64,000 nucleotides of DNA from Agromyces ramosus (GTDB lineage Bacteria > Actinomycetota > Actinomycetes > Actinomycetales > Microbacteriaceae), in NCBI RefSeq assembly GCF_004216665.1, contig NZ_SGWY01000003.1, forward strand, positions 372,001 to 436,000, given 5' to 3'. Shown piece by piece: positions 17,443 through 26,524 of this stretch. The notes under the pieces were generated by a model. It searched no databases, was not told the DNA's origin, and saw only the letters and a program-made list of their open reading frames with translations. Position 1 is the first letter of the stretch. Each line of letters opens with the position of its first letter. A program made the translations under genes and the position numbers.

Positions 17443-18905
17443 TCCACGCACACCCGGCGCACCTCGAGCACGATCCGTCACGAGTCGTCGGCAGGTTCTT
17501 CCTGCCGGGAGACGGGCTCCCATCGTCGCACTCGCGCGTCACGCAGATCGTCGCTCGCGTTCTCGACAGCCCCCCTCGGCTCACCCAGGAGACCGCCGCT
17601 CGTCTCGTTGACGAGCTCGCGGAACGACACGCGGGGGCGGCCGAGCTGATCCTGGCGAACGCCCGGGCGGTCGGCAGCCGGGTCCGGAACTCCGCCGTGC
17701 TGACGGAGTCCCAGGCACTCGTGGTCGGTGCGGCGTTCACGGCGGAGTATGCGGTCGAGGGAGCCGCGCTCTGCAACCCGAGCGCAGTCGCGCATCCGTC
17801 CCAGGAAGGTCTCGCTCCCGACGACCTCCGGGTGGCGATCGCGCTCCGCTGCATCGGCGAAGGACACATCTCGTCGATCGGCTTCGCCGAAGCCGTGATC
17901 GGCGCCGACGGCACGTGGACATTCTCGCCGAGGGCGGCGCCGATCACCGGCCCCGTGGTCTCGGGAGGTGACTGGTCACGGCTCCACTTCGGTCGCGCAC
18001 TCGAGCACGAGGGCCATCTCGGCGATCTCGCGAACGCGGTCGTGGGCAACCTGCCCGAACGCTTCACGAGCGTCGAGCTCGAGCAGGCGCTGCTCGCGCT
18101 GCCGGAACAGCTCTCCACACGTCCGGACAGCCGTGAGCCGACGCAGTCGTTGCGCGACATGGCGGCATCCGCGTATCGCGCCGAGTTCCCCGAATCCGTC
18201 CCGCTGAGTGCACGCGTGCTGCTCCCCGTCGCCGCCGAGGAGGACCACGGCATCGAGGATGCCCGCTTCGTCCGTTTCACGGACGTCGACGGGACCATCG
18301 GGTACCGCGCCACCTACACGGCCTACGACGGGCGGGACGTCGCACCCAGGCTCATCACCTCTCCCGATCTGACCTCGTTCGCCGTCCATCGCCTCACCGG
18401 CACCGGCGCTCACAACAAGGGCATGGCACTGTTCCCACGCCTCGTCGCCGGCCAGCACCTCGCCCTCAGTCGCACCGACGGTGAGAACATCTCGCTCGCG
18501 CGGTCGGCTGACGGCGTGATCTGGGACGACCTCGGTATCGTGCATCGCCCCATGGAACTGTGGGAGCTCGTGCAATTGGGCAACTGCGGTTCCCCGGTCG
18601 AGACCGACGCAGGGTGGGTGGTGCTCACCCATGGAGTGGGACCGCTGCGCACGTACTCGCTCGGCGCACTCCTGCTCGACCTCGACGACCCGTCGCGGGT
18701 CATCGCGCGCACGACCATGCCGCTGCTGGAGCCGACCGGCGACCTGCGGGATGGCTACGTCCCGCGGGTCGTGTACTCGTGTGGCGCGATCCTCCACCGG
18801 GGGACCCTGTGGATCCCCGTGGGCGTGGGGGACGCCCGCATCCGGGTGTTCTCCGTTTCGATCGATGAGCTCATCGCGTCGATGACCCGGCCTTCTTCCA
18901 GCTGA
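17439..18905 (+). CDS. GH130-family glycoside phosphorylase/hydrolase
   Basis: A 488-residue five-bladed beta-propeller enzyme of the GH130 type; known members phosphorolyse or hydrolyse beta-mannosides. The key motif GIEDARFVRF is present, with Asp274 at the position of the catalytic aspartate; the usual Pro of GIEDPR is Ala. Further blade motifs are AHNKGMALFPR and LGNCGSPVETDAGWVVLTHG. The roughly 190-residue N-terminal extension includes NARAVGSRVRNSAVLTESQ. ATG 17439 overlaps the upstream stop (ATGA). Phosphorylase or hydrolase cannot be decided from sequence. Confidence 0.78.
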   Translation: MIHAHPAHLEHDPSRVVGRFFLPGDGLPSSHSRVTQIVARVLDSPPRLTQETAARLVDELAERHAGAAELILANARAVGSRVRNSAVLTESQALVVGAAFTAEYAVEGAALCNPSAVAHPSQEGLAPDDLRVAIALRCIGEGHISSIGFAEAVIGADGTWTFSPRAAPITGPVVSGGDWSRLHFGRALEHEGHLGDLANAVVGNLPERFTSVELEQALLALPEQLSTRPDSREPTQSLRDMAASAYRAEFPESVPLSARVLLPVAAEEDHGIEDARFVRFTDVDGTIGYRATYTAYDGRDVAPRLITSPDLTSFAVHRLTGTGAHNKGMALFPRLVAGQHLALSRTDGENISLARSADGVIWDDLGIVHRPMELWELVQLGNCGSPVETDAGWVVLTHGVGPLRTYSLGALLLDLDDPSRVIARTTMPLLEPTGDLRDGYVPRVVYSCGAILHRGTLWIPVGVGDARIRVFSVSIDELIASMTRPSSS

Positions 18906-18945
18906 CGCGTTCGTGACGCGCGAGTACGGCGCTCACGTCCGCAGA

Positions 18946-18967
18946 TCGGACTCCGTCACGAGTCCGA
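18946..18967. terminator. hairpin between convergent genes
   Basis: An 8-bp perfect stem TCGGACTC/GAGTCCGA with a 6-nt loop lies between the GH130 gene and the convergent small gene, overlapping the latter's stop. Likely a shared terminator. Confidence 0.5.
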
Positions 18968-19231
18968 ATCATCCGTGATCCGGACCTGGCTGAGGAAGCA
19001 TTGCTCGACCACGTCGTCCAGGTCCTCACCGGAGCCGAGGACATCGACGCGTCCCGACGGATCCTCCGATCCGTATGCGATCCACCGCGCGTTCTCGTGG
19101 AAGACCGCGCCGAGGTAGAGTCCGTCGGGATCATCGTCGCCGACATGGACCACGAAGCCGAGAGCCTCGGAGAGCGGGAACGCCGTCACGGTGAGGGCAC
19201 CCTCGCTGAGGTAGATCCGCGGCGCCGCCAT
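18956..19231 (-). CDS. conserved small hypothetical protein (91 aa)
   Basis: Acidic 91-residue protein beginning APRIYLSEGALTVTAF, with alternating strands and no signal peptide or membrane segment. Coding bias is good, and a TACCCT -10 element ends 6 nt before the ATG, so it is very likely a real leaderless gene. No function is recognised. Confidence 0.68.
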   Translation of the reverse strand: MAAPRIYLSEGALTVTAFPLSEALGFVVHVGDDDPDGLYLGAVFHENARWIAYGSEDPSGRVDVLGSGEDLDDVVEQCFLSQVRITDDSDS

Positions 19232-19237
19232 GCGTGC

Positions 19238-19243
19238 AGGGTA
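19238..19243 (-). promoter_or_regulatory. -10 element (leaderless) of the 91-aa gene
   Basis: On the minus strand TACCCT is followed by GCACGC and then ATG, the recurring 6-nt leaderless spacing. Confidence 0.45.
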
Positions 19244-19284
19244 CCGCCGGGAACGAACGGACGGAAGGCGCCGCCGACCGGCGG

Positions 19285-19581
19285 TCAGACCGATCCGCCG
19301 CCGAGGTCGCCGAAGAGGAATCCCGCTCGCTGCTCGCGTGCCGTCCGCTCGATCTCCATCGGGTCCATCTCCGCGGCGTCGTCCGCGACCACGGCCGGGC
19401 CGCCGGGATCGCCGGCGGCGACGCTCACCGGATCGGCCTCGCCACGGAGGCGCTCGTCGGCGGCGTGCTCGACGAGCGCCGGAATGTACTCACGCACCCG
19501 GCCGGCCTCGAGGCGGGCGAGCTCCTCGTCGACCACCTGCTGCACGCGATCGCGAGCCAGCGTCGGGAAGCGCTCGGTCAA
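19285..19581 (-). CDS. three-helix-bundle dimerisation-domain protein
   Basis: A 98-residue frame starting at TTG 19581 resembles small actinobacterial proteins with an N-terminal helical dimerisation domain (RLxxRFP, VRxYIPxLVEHAA). The family-like sequence EHHAVENVIARL continues upstream in the same frame to a TGA, but with no start codon. A -1 shift would join it to an ATG at 19628 encoding MSDP. So the annotated start may be an artefact of a frameshift. The C-terminal third is acidic and Gly-rich. Confidence 0.55.
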   Translation of the reverse strand: MTERFPTLARDRVQQVVDEELARLEAGRVREYIPALVEHAADERLRGEADPVSVAAGDPGGPAVVADDAAEMDPMEIERTAREQRAGFLFGDLGGGSV

Positions 19582-19820
19582 TCGTGCGATGACGTTCTCG
19601 ACCGCGTGGTGCTCAACGGATCACTCATGCGTGCATTGTCTTCCGGTCGCGGGCATCGAGCAACGGCCGGCCGGTGAAGAGCACATGAACACGCTGGTGG
19701 ATCCTCCGGTCGAGCCGGTGGTGCCGGACGCCGCCCGCGCCGACCTCGAGCGTGCCCTGCATCGTAGAATCACCGTGAGATCGGCGCTGAACGGCAGCGC
19801 GCACGTGGATCGGGGGCCGC

Positions 19821-20705
19821 ATGGTGGAGGCGGACTCGCCGCACCGGGAACGGCGAAGCCCTCGGCATCCCGCATCGACCCTCACCGAACGGTGGACGAG
19901 GATCGACGGCGTCGACGTGTTCTATCGCGAAGCCCCCGGCCCGCCCGGCGCGCCCGCGATGGTGCACGTGCACGGGTTCGGCCTCTCGGGGCGATACCTG
20001 CTGCCGACGGCGGAACGCCTGAGCGACGAGTTCCACACGCTCGTTCCCGACCTGCCCGGATTCGGCCTGAGCTGGCGGGCGCCCCGAGCGCTCGACATGC
20101 CCGGCCTCGCCCACGCCGCAGCGAGCTTCCTCGACGATCGAGGGGTCGAGTCGGCCACGCTCGTGGGCAACTCCATGGGCTGCCCGGTCATCAGCGAGTT
20201 CGCCTACCGCTATCCCGAGCGGATCGACCGGGCGGTGCTCGTGTCGCCGGCCGGAGGCAAGTACAACCAGCCGCTGATCGGCGCGATGACCCAGATCGCG
20301 CGCGACGGGACGCGAGAGCCCAACCAGTTGATGCGGGTGGCCGTTCCCGACTACCTGCGCTTCGGCATCCCCAGCACGGTGCGGATGTTCCGCGCCCTCA
20401 CCCGCTACCCGACCCTGGAGCGCCTGCTCGGCCTGCGCATCCCGACGCTCATCGTCGTCGGGGACCGGGATCCGCTGATGCCGCCCCCGTCGGTCGTGCG
20501 CGAGATCGCGGCCAAGACCGACAACGACTCCGCGGTGCTGGTGATGATCGAGGGAGCGGCGCACGCCATCAACTTCAGCCATCCCGCCGAGCTCGCCCAC
20601 ATCATCCGCCTCTTCATGGCGGATCGGCCGATCGTCGACGATCCCGATGCGCCCGGCAACGCCCGCGCGGTGGAGCTCCACCGGGGGACCCGTCCCCCCG
20701 CGTGA
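19821..20705 (+). CDS. alpha/beta hydrolase
   Basis: A 294-residue serine hydrolase: oxyanion motif HVHGFG, nucleophile GNSMG, acid GDRDPLMP and histidine GAAHAINFSHP. ATG 19821 is the first start after an in-frame stop. A possible -10 (TAGAAT, 19765-19770) lies about 50 bp upstream. It resembles meta-cleavage-product or enol-lactone type hydrolases in general shape, but the substrate is not evident. It is adjacent to, but on the opposite strand from, the pca operon. Confidence 0.8.
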   Translation: MVEADSPHRERRSPRHPASTLTERWTRIDGVDVFYREAPGPPGAPAMVHVHGFGLSGRYLLPTAERLSDEFHTLVPDLPGFGLSWRAPRALDMPGLAHAAASFLDDRGVESATLVGNSMGCPVISEFAYRYPERIDRAVLVSPAGGKYNQPLIGAMTQIARDGTREPNQLMRVAVPDYLRFGIPSTVRMFRALTRYPTLERLLGLRIPTLIVVGDRDPLMPPPSVVREIAAKTDNDSAVLVMIEGAAHAINFSHPAELAHIIRLFMADRPIVDDPDAPGNARAVELHRGTRPPA

Positions 20706-20739
20706 CCGCGGCCGACAGCGACCGAGAGACCCGCACCGC

Positions 20740-20847
20740 ATGCAGCTCCGCCCCGAACGCCCCGGCGACGAGGACGCCATCCACCACCTCACCGCGATCG
20801 CCTTCGAACCCATGCCGTTCGGCGACGGCTCGGAGGCGCAGGGGTAG
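20740..20847 (+). pseudogene. truncated GNAT acetyltransferase (N-terminal 35 codons)
   Basis: A 35-codon frame begins QLRPERPGDEDAIHHLTAIAF, the usual N-terminus of a GNAT acetyltransferase of about 160 residues. It then stops at TAG only 29 bp before the end of pcaF. The acetyl-CoA-binding part is missing. The break coincides with the boundary of the pca operon, so the gene was probably cut by the rearrangement that placed the operon here. Confidence 0.6.
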
Positions 20848-20875
20848 CGACCGCCCTCGGCGCCGCTCCAGCGCG

Positions 20876-22093
20876 TCACGCGGCTCGTTCGAACACCGCC
20901 GCGAGGGCCTGCCCGCCACCGATGCACATGGTCTCGAGCGCGAGCTCGCCGTCGAGTGCGGGCAGCTCGTGCGCGAGGGTCGCGAGCATGCGGATGCCGG
21001 TGGCGCCGATCGGGTGCCCGATCGAGATGCCGCTGCCGCGCGGATTCAGTCGGGGATCCTCCGCATCGAGGCCCCAGTCGGCGAGGCACGCGAGCACCTG
21101 CACCGCGAAGGCCTCGTTGAGTTCGATCACGTCGAGGTCATCGAAGCGGATGCCGGCGCGCCGCAGCGCGAGGTTCGCCGCGGGAACGGGAGCCACGCCG
21201 AAGTGCAGCGGGTCGTTGCCCGCCACCGCCCACGACCGGAGCCGCAGCATCGGCGTGAGCCCGAGCTCGGCCGCGCGCTCGGGCGTCGTGACGATGCACG
21301 CGGCGGCGGCGTCGTTCTGCCCGCTGGAGTTGCCGGCCGTCACGGTCGCCGCGGCATCCGCGCGTTGCAGGAGGGGGCGCAGGGCGGCGAGCGCCTCGAG
21401 CGACGTGTCGGCCCGAGGATGCTCGTCGCGATCGACGGTCACGCTGCCACGCCGCCCCGAGACCTCCACCGGCACGAGCTCGGCGTCGAACGCGCCCGAC
21501 TCCTGGGCGGACACCGCCCGCCGGTGCGAGCGCAGGGCCAGGGCGTCCTGGACCTCGCGAGGGATGCCGTACTCGGCGCGCAGCACCTCGGCGGCGCCGA
21601 CGTTGCCCTCGGGCGTCGGGAACCGGGAGCCGCCGACCGTCGCCCGCCCCCGGGCGAGCGCGTCATGCAGCATGAGCCCTCCGCCCGGGATGCCGCGACG
21701 GCCCTCGACCGTGTAGAGCGGCGCGTTCGACATCGATTCCGCTCCGAGGGCGATCACGACGTCGGCGATACCCGTCTGCACCTCCATCGCCGCGTTGGCG
21801 ACCGCCTGGAGCCCCGAACCGCAGCGACGGTCGAGCTGGTAGCCGGTCGTCGTCTCGGGGAAGCCGGCGTCGAGCGCCGCGACCCGGCCGAACGCCGGCG
21901 CCTCCATCGTCGGGTATCCCTGCGCGCCGATCACCCCGTCGACCACGGCGGGGTCCAGGCCCGTGCGGTCGAGGAGCGCGCGCAGCACCGTCGTGGCCAG
22001 CTCCAGCGCCGACGCGGGCGCCAGCACGCCGCCCATGCGTCCGACGGGCGTGCGCAGCGGCGAGCAGACGACGACCTCGCGCAGCTCGGTCAC
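20876..22093 (-). CDS. pcaF: beta-ketoadipyl-CoA thiolase
   Basis: Cleaves 3-oxoadipyl-CoA with CoA to succinyl-CoA and acetyl-CoA, the last step of the pathway. The 405-residue thiolase has the acyl-accepting cysteine in [11 protein letters not shown], the ELNEAFAVQ motif, the GHPIGATG histidine and the C-terminal CIGGGQA cysteine. The GTG start overlaps the pcaJ stop (GTGA). Sequence alone fits a general acetyl-CoA acetyltransferase; the operon position makes PcaF the best call. Confidence 0.87.
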   Translation of the reverse strand: MTELREVVVCSPLRTPVGRMGGVLAPASALELATTVLRALLDRTGLDPAVVDGVIGAQGYPTMEAPAFGRVAALDAGFPETTTGYQLDRRCGSGLQAVANAAMEVQTGIADVVIALGAESMSNAPLYTVEGRRGIPGGGLMLHDALARGRATVGGSRFPTPEGNVGAAEVLRAEYGIPREVQDALALRSHRRAVSAQESGAFDAELVPVEVSGRRGSVTVDRDEHPRADTSLEALAALRPLLQRADAAATVTAGNSSGQNDAAAACIVTTPERAAELGLTPMLRLRSWAVAGNDPLHFGVAPVPAANLALRRAGIRFDDLDVIELNEAFAVQVLACLADWGLDAEDPRLNPRGSGISIGHPIGATGIRMLATLAHELPALDGELALETMCIGGGQALAAVFERAA

Positions 22094-22743
22094 GACGTCG
22101 CCGACAGCTCGGCGGGCACGCGGAGCGGTGCGCCCGTGGCATCCGTCACCTGCTCGACCGTCACCCCCGGCGCGAGCTCGACGAGCACGAGCCCGTCGGC
22201 GGTGACGTCGATCACCGCCAGGTCGGTGATGATCCGGTCGACGCACGCCCGCCCGGTCAGCGGCAGCGTGCACTGCTCGACGAGCTTCGCCGAGCCGTCC
22301 TTCGCGATGTGCTCCATGACCACGATGACCCGCTCGGCGCCGTTGACGAGGTCCATCGCCCCGCCCATTCCCTTCACCATCCGGCCCGGCACCGCCCAGT
22401 TGGCGATGTCCCCGTGAGACGACACCTGCATCGCCCCGAGCACCGCGGTCGTGATACGGCCGCCCCGGATCATGCCGAAGCTCGCGGCCGAGTCGAAGTA
22501 CGCGGCCCCGGGCAGCACGGTCACGGTCTCCTTGCCGGCATTGATGAGCTTCGGATCCTCCTCGCCCTCCCACGGGTAGGGCCCGACGCCGAGGATGCCG
22601 TTCTCGGAATGGAGGACCACCTCGACCCCGTCGGGGAGGTGGTTGGGGATGAGCGTCGGCAGGCCGATGCCGAGGTTCACGTAGGTGCCGTCCTGCAGCT
22701 CGCGGGCGGCGCGGGCGGCCATCTCGTCGCGGGTGAGCGGCAT
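22090..22743 (-). CDS. pcaJ: 3-oxoadipate CoA-transferase subunit B
   Basis: Beta subunit of the succinyl-CoA:3-oxoadipate CoA-transferase. The 217-residue protein has the catalytic glutamate in the SENG motif ([12 protein letters not shown]) and the family's NLGIGLPT start. Its ATG overlaps the pcaI stop by one base (TGATG). It acts in a complex with PcaI, activating 3-oxoadipate for the thiolase. Confidence 0.9.
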   Translation of the reverse strand: MPLTRDEMAARAARELQDGTYVNLGIGLPTLIPNHLPDGVEVVLHSENGILGVGPYPWEGEEDPKLINAGKETVTVLPGAAYFDSAASFGMIRGGRITTAVLGAMQVSSHGDIANWAVPGRMVKGMGGAMDLVNGAERVIVVMEHIAKDGSAKLVEQCTLPLTGRACVDRIITDLAVIDVTADGLVLVELAPGVTVEQVTDATGAPLRVPAELSATS

Positions 22744-23522
22744 CAGGCGTCCCTCCTCGGACGGGTGGTGACCTTCTCGATGGGCAGGTCGGCGGACTCC
22801 TCCGGACTCAGCACGACGATGCGGTCCACGTAGATGCCCGGCAGGTGGATGTCGTCGGGATCGAGCACGCCCGGTTCCACGAGCTCGTCGACCTCGGCGA
22901 TGGTGAACCGGCCGGCCATGCCCGCGAGCGGGTTGAAGTTGCGCGCGGCCTTCTCGAACCGCAGGTTGCCGTGCCGGTCGCCGACGGCGGCCCGCACGAG
23001 GCCCACGTCGGTGCGGATCGCGCGTTCGAGCACGTACTCGCGCGTGCGGCCGAACGCGTCGAAGGGGCGCAGCTCCTTGGGGTCGCTCGCGAGCGCCACG
23101 GAGCCGTCCGCCGCGTACCGGATCGGCATGCCGCCGTCGGACACCGCGGTGCCCGCGCCGGTGGCGGTGTAGAACGCCGGGATGCCGACGCCGCCCGCGC
23201 GGAGCCGTTCGGCGAGGGTGCCCTGCGGGGTGAGCTCGACCTCGACCTCGCCGCCGAGGTACTGGCGGGCGAACTCCCTGTTCTCGCCGATGTACGACGC
23301 GATCACGCGCCGGATGCGACCGGCGGCCAGCAGTTCGCCGAGGCCCCAGCCGTCGACGCCGCAGTTGTTCGAGACCACCTCGAGGTCGCGGGTGCCCTGC
23401 GCGAGCAGCGCCCGGATCAGCACGATCGGCACCCCCGACAGCCCGAACCCGCCGACGGCGAGCGATGCGCCGTCGGGGATGTCGGCGACCGCCTCGGTCG
23501 CGCTCGCGTACGTCTTATCCAT
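22743..23522 (-). CDS. pcaI: 3-oxoadipate CoA-transferase subunit A
   Basis: Alpha subunit of the CoA-transferase, 259 residues, with GGFGLSGVP in the CoA-binding loop and the [12 protein letters not shown] stretch. Start ATG 23522 is preceded by GAGGAG; an unrelated open frame continues to 23945 antisense to coding sequence of pcaL. Start overlaps the pcaL stop by 8 nt. Confidence 0.9.
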   Translation of the reverse strand: MDKTYASATEAVADIPDGASLAVGGFGLSGVPIVLIRALLAQGTRDLEVVSNNCGVDGWGLGELLAAGRIRRVIASYIGENREFARQYLGGEVEVELTPQGTLAERLRAGGVGIPAFYTATGAGTAVSDGGMPIRYAADGSVALASDPKELRPFDAFGRTREYVLERAIRTDVGLVRAAVGDRHGNLRFEKAARNFNPLAGMAGRFTIAEVDELVEPGVLDPDDIHLPGIYVDRIVVLSPEESADLPIEKVTTRPRRDA

Positions 23523-24738
23523 CGGTCTCCTCGGCGTGGGTCTCTTCGGTGAACACCTCGCGCGCGATGGCGAGGGCGGTGTTGGCCGCCGGCAGGCCGG
23601 CGTAGAGGGCGGTGTGCAGGATGACCTCGGTGATCTCGGCACGCTCGAGCCCGTTGCGCCGGGCGGCCCGAACGTGCATCCGGATCTCGGCCTCGTGGCC
23701 GCCCGTGACGAGGCTCGCGAGCGTGGCGATCGAGCGCTCGCGTCGCGACAGGTCGGGACGCGACCAGATCTCGCCCCACGCGTAGCGGGTGATGAAGTCC
23801 TGGAACGGCGCGGTCTCGGGAGTGGCGGCCGCGACGGCGGCGTCGACGTGGGCGTCGCCGAGCACGGCACGGCGCACGGCCATGCCGCGGGTCGCGGCGT
23901 CGGCCGGCGCGGCGGGGTCGCCCTCGGAGGCGCCGGTCGCGGCATCCGTCGACGCCACCCGTTCGGCGATGAGCGCGGCTACCTCGTCGGGCCGGTCGAG
24001 CGGCGGCAGGTGCGCCGAGCCGGCGAGCTCGACGAACCGCGCACCCGGCACCTCGGCGGCGAGCGCGCGCATCGCCTCAGTCGTGGTGACCCCGTCGTGC
24101 TCGCCCGCGACGAAGAGCGCGGGCACCGCCAGCCCGGTGGCCTCCACGGTGCGATCGAACCCGCCGAGTGCCTCGCAGCAGCGTGCATAGGACTCGTCGT
24201 CGACGTCGACGAGCAGGCGCAGCGCGCGCCCGCCCGGTCCGTCGGGCTCCCGCTCGAGGTAGCCGGGAGCGAACCAGCGCTGCGCGCTGCCCCCGACGAG
24301 CGACGCCGTGCCCGACGCCCGCACGCTCGCGGCCCGCTCGGCCCAGCCCTCGGCGGTGCCGATGCGGGCCCCGCTCGCCAGCATCGTGAGGCTCGCGATC
24401 CGGTCGGATGCCGCGACCGCGAGCTCGAGCGCGATGACGCCGCCGAGGGAGTCGCCGGCGACGTGGAAGCGTCCCCCGCCCACCTCGTCGACCACGCGCA
24501 GCACGCCCTCGGCGAGCTCGGGGATCGTGAGCGGATCGCGGGCGACCGGGCTGGCGCCGTGTCCGGGGAGATCGACCCGGAGGATCCGCACGGCGGGGAG
24601 CGTCGGACGCAGCGCCGCGACGACGCGGTCCCACAGCTCGGTGGTGGTGCCGAGCGAGGGCAGCAGCACGAGGAGCTCGGTCGCGTCGGCCGTCGGAGCC
24701 GCCGCGGTCACCGATCCGGTGAGGCGGGGAACGGTCAT
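23515..24738 (-). CDS. pcaL: fused 3-oxoadipate enol-lactonase / 4-carboxymuconolactone decarboxylase
   Basis: One 407-residue protein carries two successive steps. The N-terminal alpha/beta hydrolase (about 15-265) is PcaD-like with nucleophile Ser97 in AGDSLGG and a late GSAHLPPL histidine. The C-terminal part (about 290-400) is the PcaC decarboxylase with RYAWGEIWSRPDLSRRERS. The fusion, known as PcaL, occurs in actinobacteria. ATG 24738 overlaps the pcaB stop (ATGA). Confidence 0.9.
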   Translation of the reverse strand: MTVPRLTGSVTAAAPTADATELLVLLPSLGTTTELWDRVVAALRPTLPAVRILRVDLPGHGASPVARDPLTIPELAEGVLRVVDEVGGGRFHVAGDSLGGVIALELAVAASDRIASLTMLASGARIGTAEGWAERAASVRASGTASLVGGSAQRWFAPGYLEREPDGPGGRALRLLVDVDDESYARCCEALGGFDRTVEATGLAVPALFVAGEHDGVTTTEAMRALAAEVPGARFVELAGSAHLPPLDRPDEVAALIAERVASTDAATGASEGDPAAPADAATRGMAVRRAVLGDAHVDAAVAAATPETAPFQDFITRYAWGEIWSRPDLSRRERSIATLASLVTGGHEAEIRMHVRAARRNGLERAEITEVILHTALYAGLPAANTALAIAREVFTEETHAEETDG

Positions 24739-25940
24739 GGTGCGACCTCCGTGGCGGCGCGGTATCGGGCGACGGCGTCGTCGACGACCGTTCCGGCGGC
24801 AGCGACGACCGCGGCGCGGTCGCGCACGAGTTCGGGGCCGAGCGCCAGGGTGCGCTCGATCGCGTCGTGCACGACGGCGAGCCCGGCGACGAGGTCGGCG
24901 GCGGCATCCGCGCTCTCGGCAGCCAGGCGCAGCAGCGATCGGAACGCCTGCCACTCGGCATGCCACTCCCCCGTGGGCCGGGCGTCCGCCGACACGGCCG
25001 CCGCGTGCAGCGTGGCGACGAGGCCCGCGGCCCGCAGTCCGTTCGCGGTGAGCAGCACGGCGTCGACGGGATTGCGCTTGTGCGGCATGGCCGATGATCC
25101 GCCGGCGCGCGCGACCGCGACCTCGCCGATCTCGGTGCGGGCGAGGAACGCGACGTCACGTCCGAGGCGGGCGCAGGCCGCGACCACCGCCGCCGCGGCG
25201 TTGCCGAGGGCCAGCACGGCGGTGCGGTCGGTGTGCCACGCGCGTCCCGGGTCGTCGAGGCCGAGCCGTGCGGCCGTCGCGGCACGCAGGCGGGGCGTGA
25301 CGCCGGGCTGCCGCTCGTCGAACGCGAGCCCGGTGCCGACCGCGCCGCCGAGCTGCACCGGGAAGGCGACGGCGTGCACGACCTCGATCGCGCTCGTGAC
25401 GGCGTCGAGCCAGGTCGCGACCTGCGCGCCGACCGTCGACGCCTCGGCATGCTGGCCGAGCGTGCGGGCCATCGAGACGGTCGCGCGCTCGGCATGGGCG
25501 AGTCGGGCCAGGCCCTCCCCCGCCGCGATCAGCCGGGCGCGCCCGGCGTCGAGCACGCGCTTCGCGACGAGCACGAGGGCGGAGTCGAGGATGTCCTGGC
25601 TCGTGGCGCCGTCGTGCACGCGCGATCCCCATCCCGGGTGGGCCGCGTCGGCCTGTGCGCGGAGCTGTACCACGAGCGCGATCACGGGCACGCCGCCCTC
25701 GCGCGCACCGGCGAGCAGCGCGTCGGCGTCGAGCGCCTCGACGCGGAGGGCATCGGCCACGGCCCGCGACGCGCCGCGGGCGGCGTCGGCGTCGGCCGCG
25801 TCGGACACGTCGCCCCACGCGAGCACCAGCGCGCGTTCCACGTCGACGAGTGCTGCGAGCACGGCGTCATCGGATGCCGCGGCGGCCGCCCCGCCCAGGG
25901 GCTCGAGGAGCCCCCAGTCGAACGCCGCCGGTGCCGTCAT
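24735..25940 (-). CDS. pcaB: 3-carboxy-cis,cis-muconate cycloisomerase
   Basis: Lactonises carboxymuconate to 4-carboxymuconolactone. The 401-residue protein belongs to the fumarase/argininosuccinate lyase superfamily with the signature GGSSAMPHKRNPV and the earlier HDGATSQDILDS block. The C-terminus is shorter than that of the roughly 450-residue proteobacterial enzymes. Start overlaps the pcaG stop (ATGA). Confidence 0.9.
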   Translation of the reverse strand: MTAPAAFDWGLLEPLGGAAAAASDDAVLAALVDVERALVLAWGDVSDAADADAARGASRAVADALRVEALDADALLAGAREGGVPVIALVVQLRAQADAAHPGWGSRVHDGATSQDILDSALVLVAKRVLDAGRARLIAAGEGLARLAHAERATVSMARTLGQHAEASTVGAQVATWLDAVTSAIEVVHAVAFPVQLGGAVGTGLAFDERQPGVTPRLRAATAARLGLDDPGRAWHTDRTAVLALGNAAAAVVAACARLGRDVAFLARTEIGEVAVARAGGSSAMPHKRNPVDAVLLTANGLRAAGLVATLHAAAVSADARPTGEWHAEWQAFRSLLRLAAESADAAADLVAGLAVVHDAIERTLALGPELVRDRAAVVAAAGTVVDDAVARYRAATEVAP

Positions 25941-26524
25941 CGCGCGACGCCCTCGAACTGGAGGAACACCGTCTCGCCGTCGCCCTGCAGCCGGATGTCG
26001 AACCGATAGCCGCCCGAGGCGTCGGCCTCGGCGATGAGCGTCCCGCGCCGCGAGGCGTCGACGCTCGCGAGGAACGGGTCGCGTGCGTTGCGCTCGTCCT
26101 CATCCGCGAAGTAGGCCCGGGTGAAGAGGTGGTGGGTCAGTCCGCGGGCGAACACGGTCACCAGCACGTGGGGTGCGGCATCGGGGCGCGCGGCGCCGGG
26201 CTTGATCGTGGTGAACGCGTAGTGGCCGTCGCGGTCCACCGCGGTGCGCCCGAAGCCCGTGACGCCGTGGCCGTCGCGCTCGAGGCTGCCGCGCACGGCG
26301 ATGGGGCGACCCGCGGCATCCGCGTGCCAGATCTCGACGACCGCGTCGGGCACCGGATCGCCCGCGCCGTCGTACACCGTGCCGTGGAAGCGAACGGCGT
26401 CGGGATGCCACGGCGGCGCCACGTCGGGACCGCCGGGGTAGGGCAGCGCGTAGCCGAAGAACGGACCGACCGTCTGCGACGGGGTCTGCAGGAACGGGCC
26501 CTGCGGCGACGGGGTGTCAGGCAT
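25937..26524 (-). CDS. pcaG: protocatechuate 3,4-dioxygenase alpha subunit
   Basis: A 195-residue intradiol dioxygenase alpha chain with TPSQTVGPFFGYALP near the N-terminus and the EIWHADAAGRP block. It lacks the iron ligands, as alpha subunits do, and pairs with PcaH. The start overlaps the pcaH stop by 8 nt. Confidence 0.92.
   Translation of the reverse strand: MPDTPSPQGPFLQTPSQTVGPFFGYALPYPGGPDVAPPWHPDAVRFHGTVYDGAGDPVPDAVVEIWHADAAGRPIAVRGSLERDGHGVTGFGRTAVDRDGHYAFTTIKPGAARPDAAPHVLVTVFARGLTHHLFTRAYFADEDERNARDPFLASVDASRRGTLIAEADASGGYRFDIRLQGDGETVFLQFEGVAR

Noticed and set aside
19001-22417. Very long plus-strand open frame (over 1100 codons)
   Set aside because: It crosses real genes on both strands; composition is that of antisense translation of pcaF and pcaJ.
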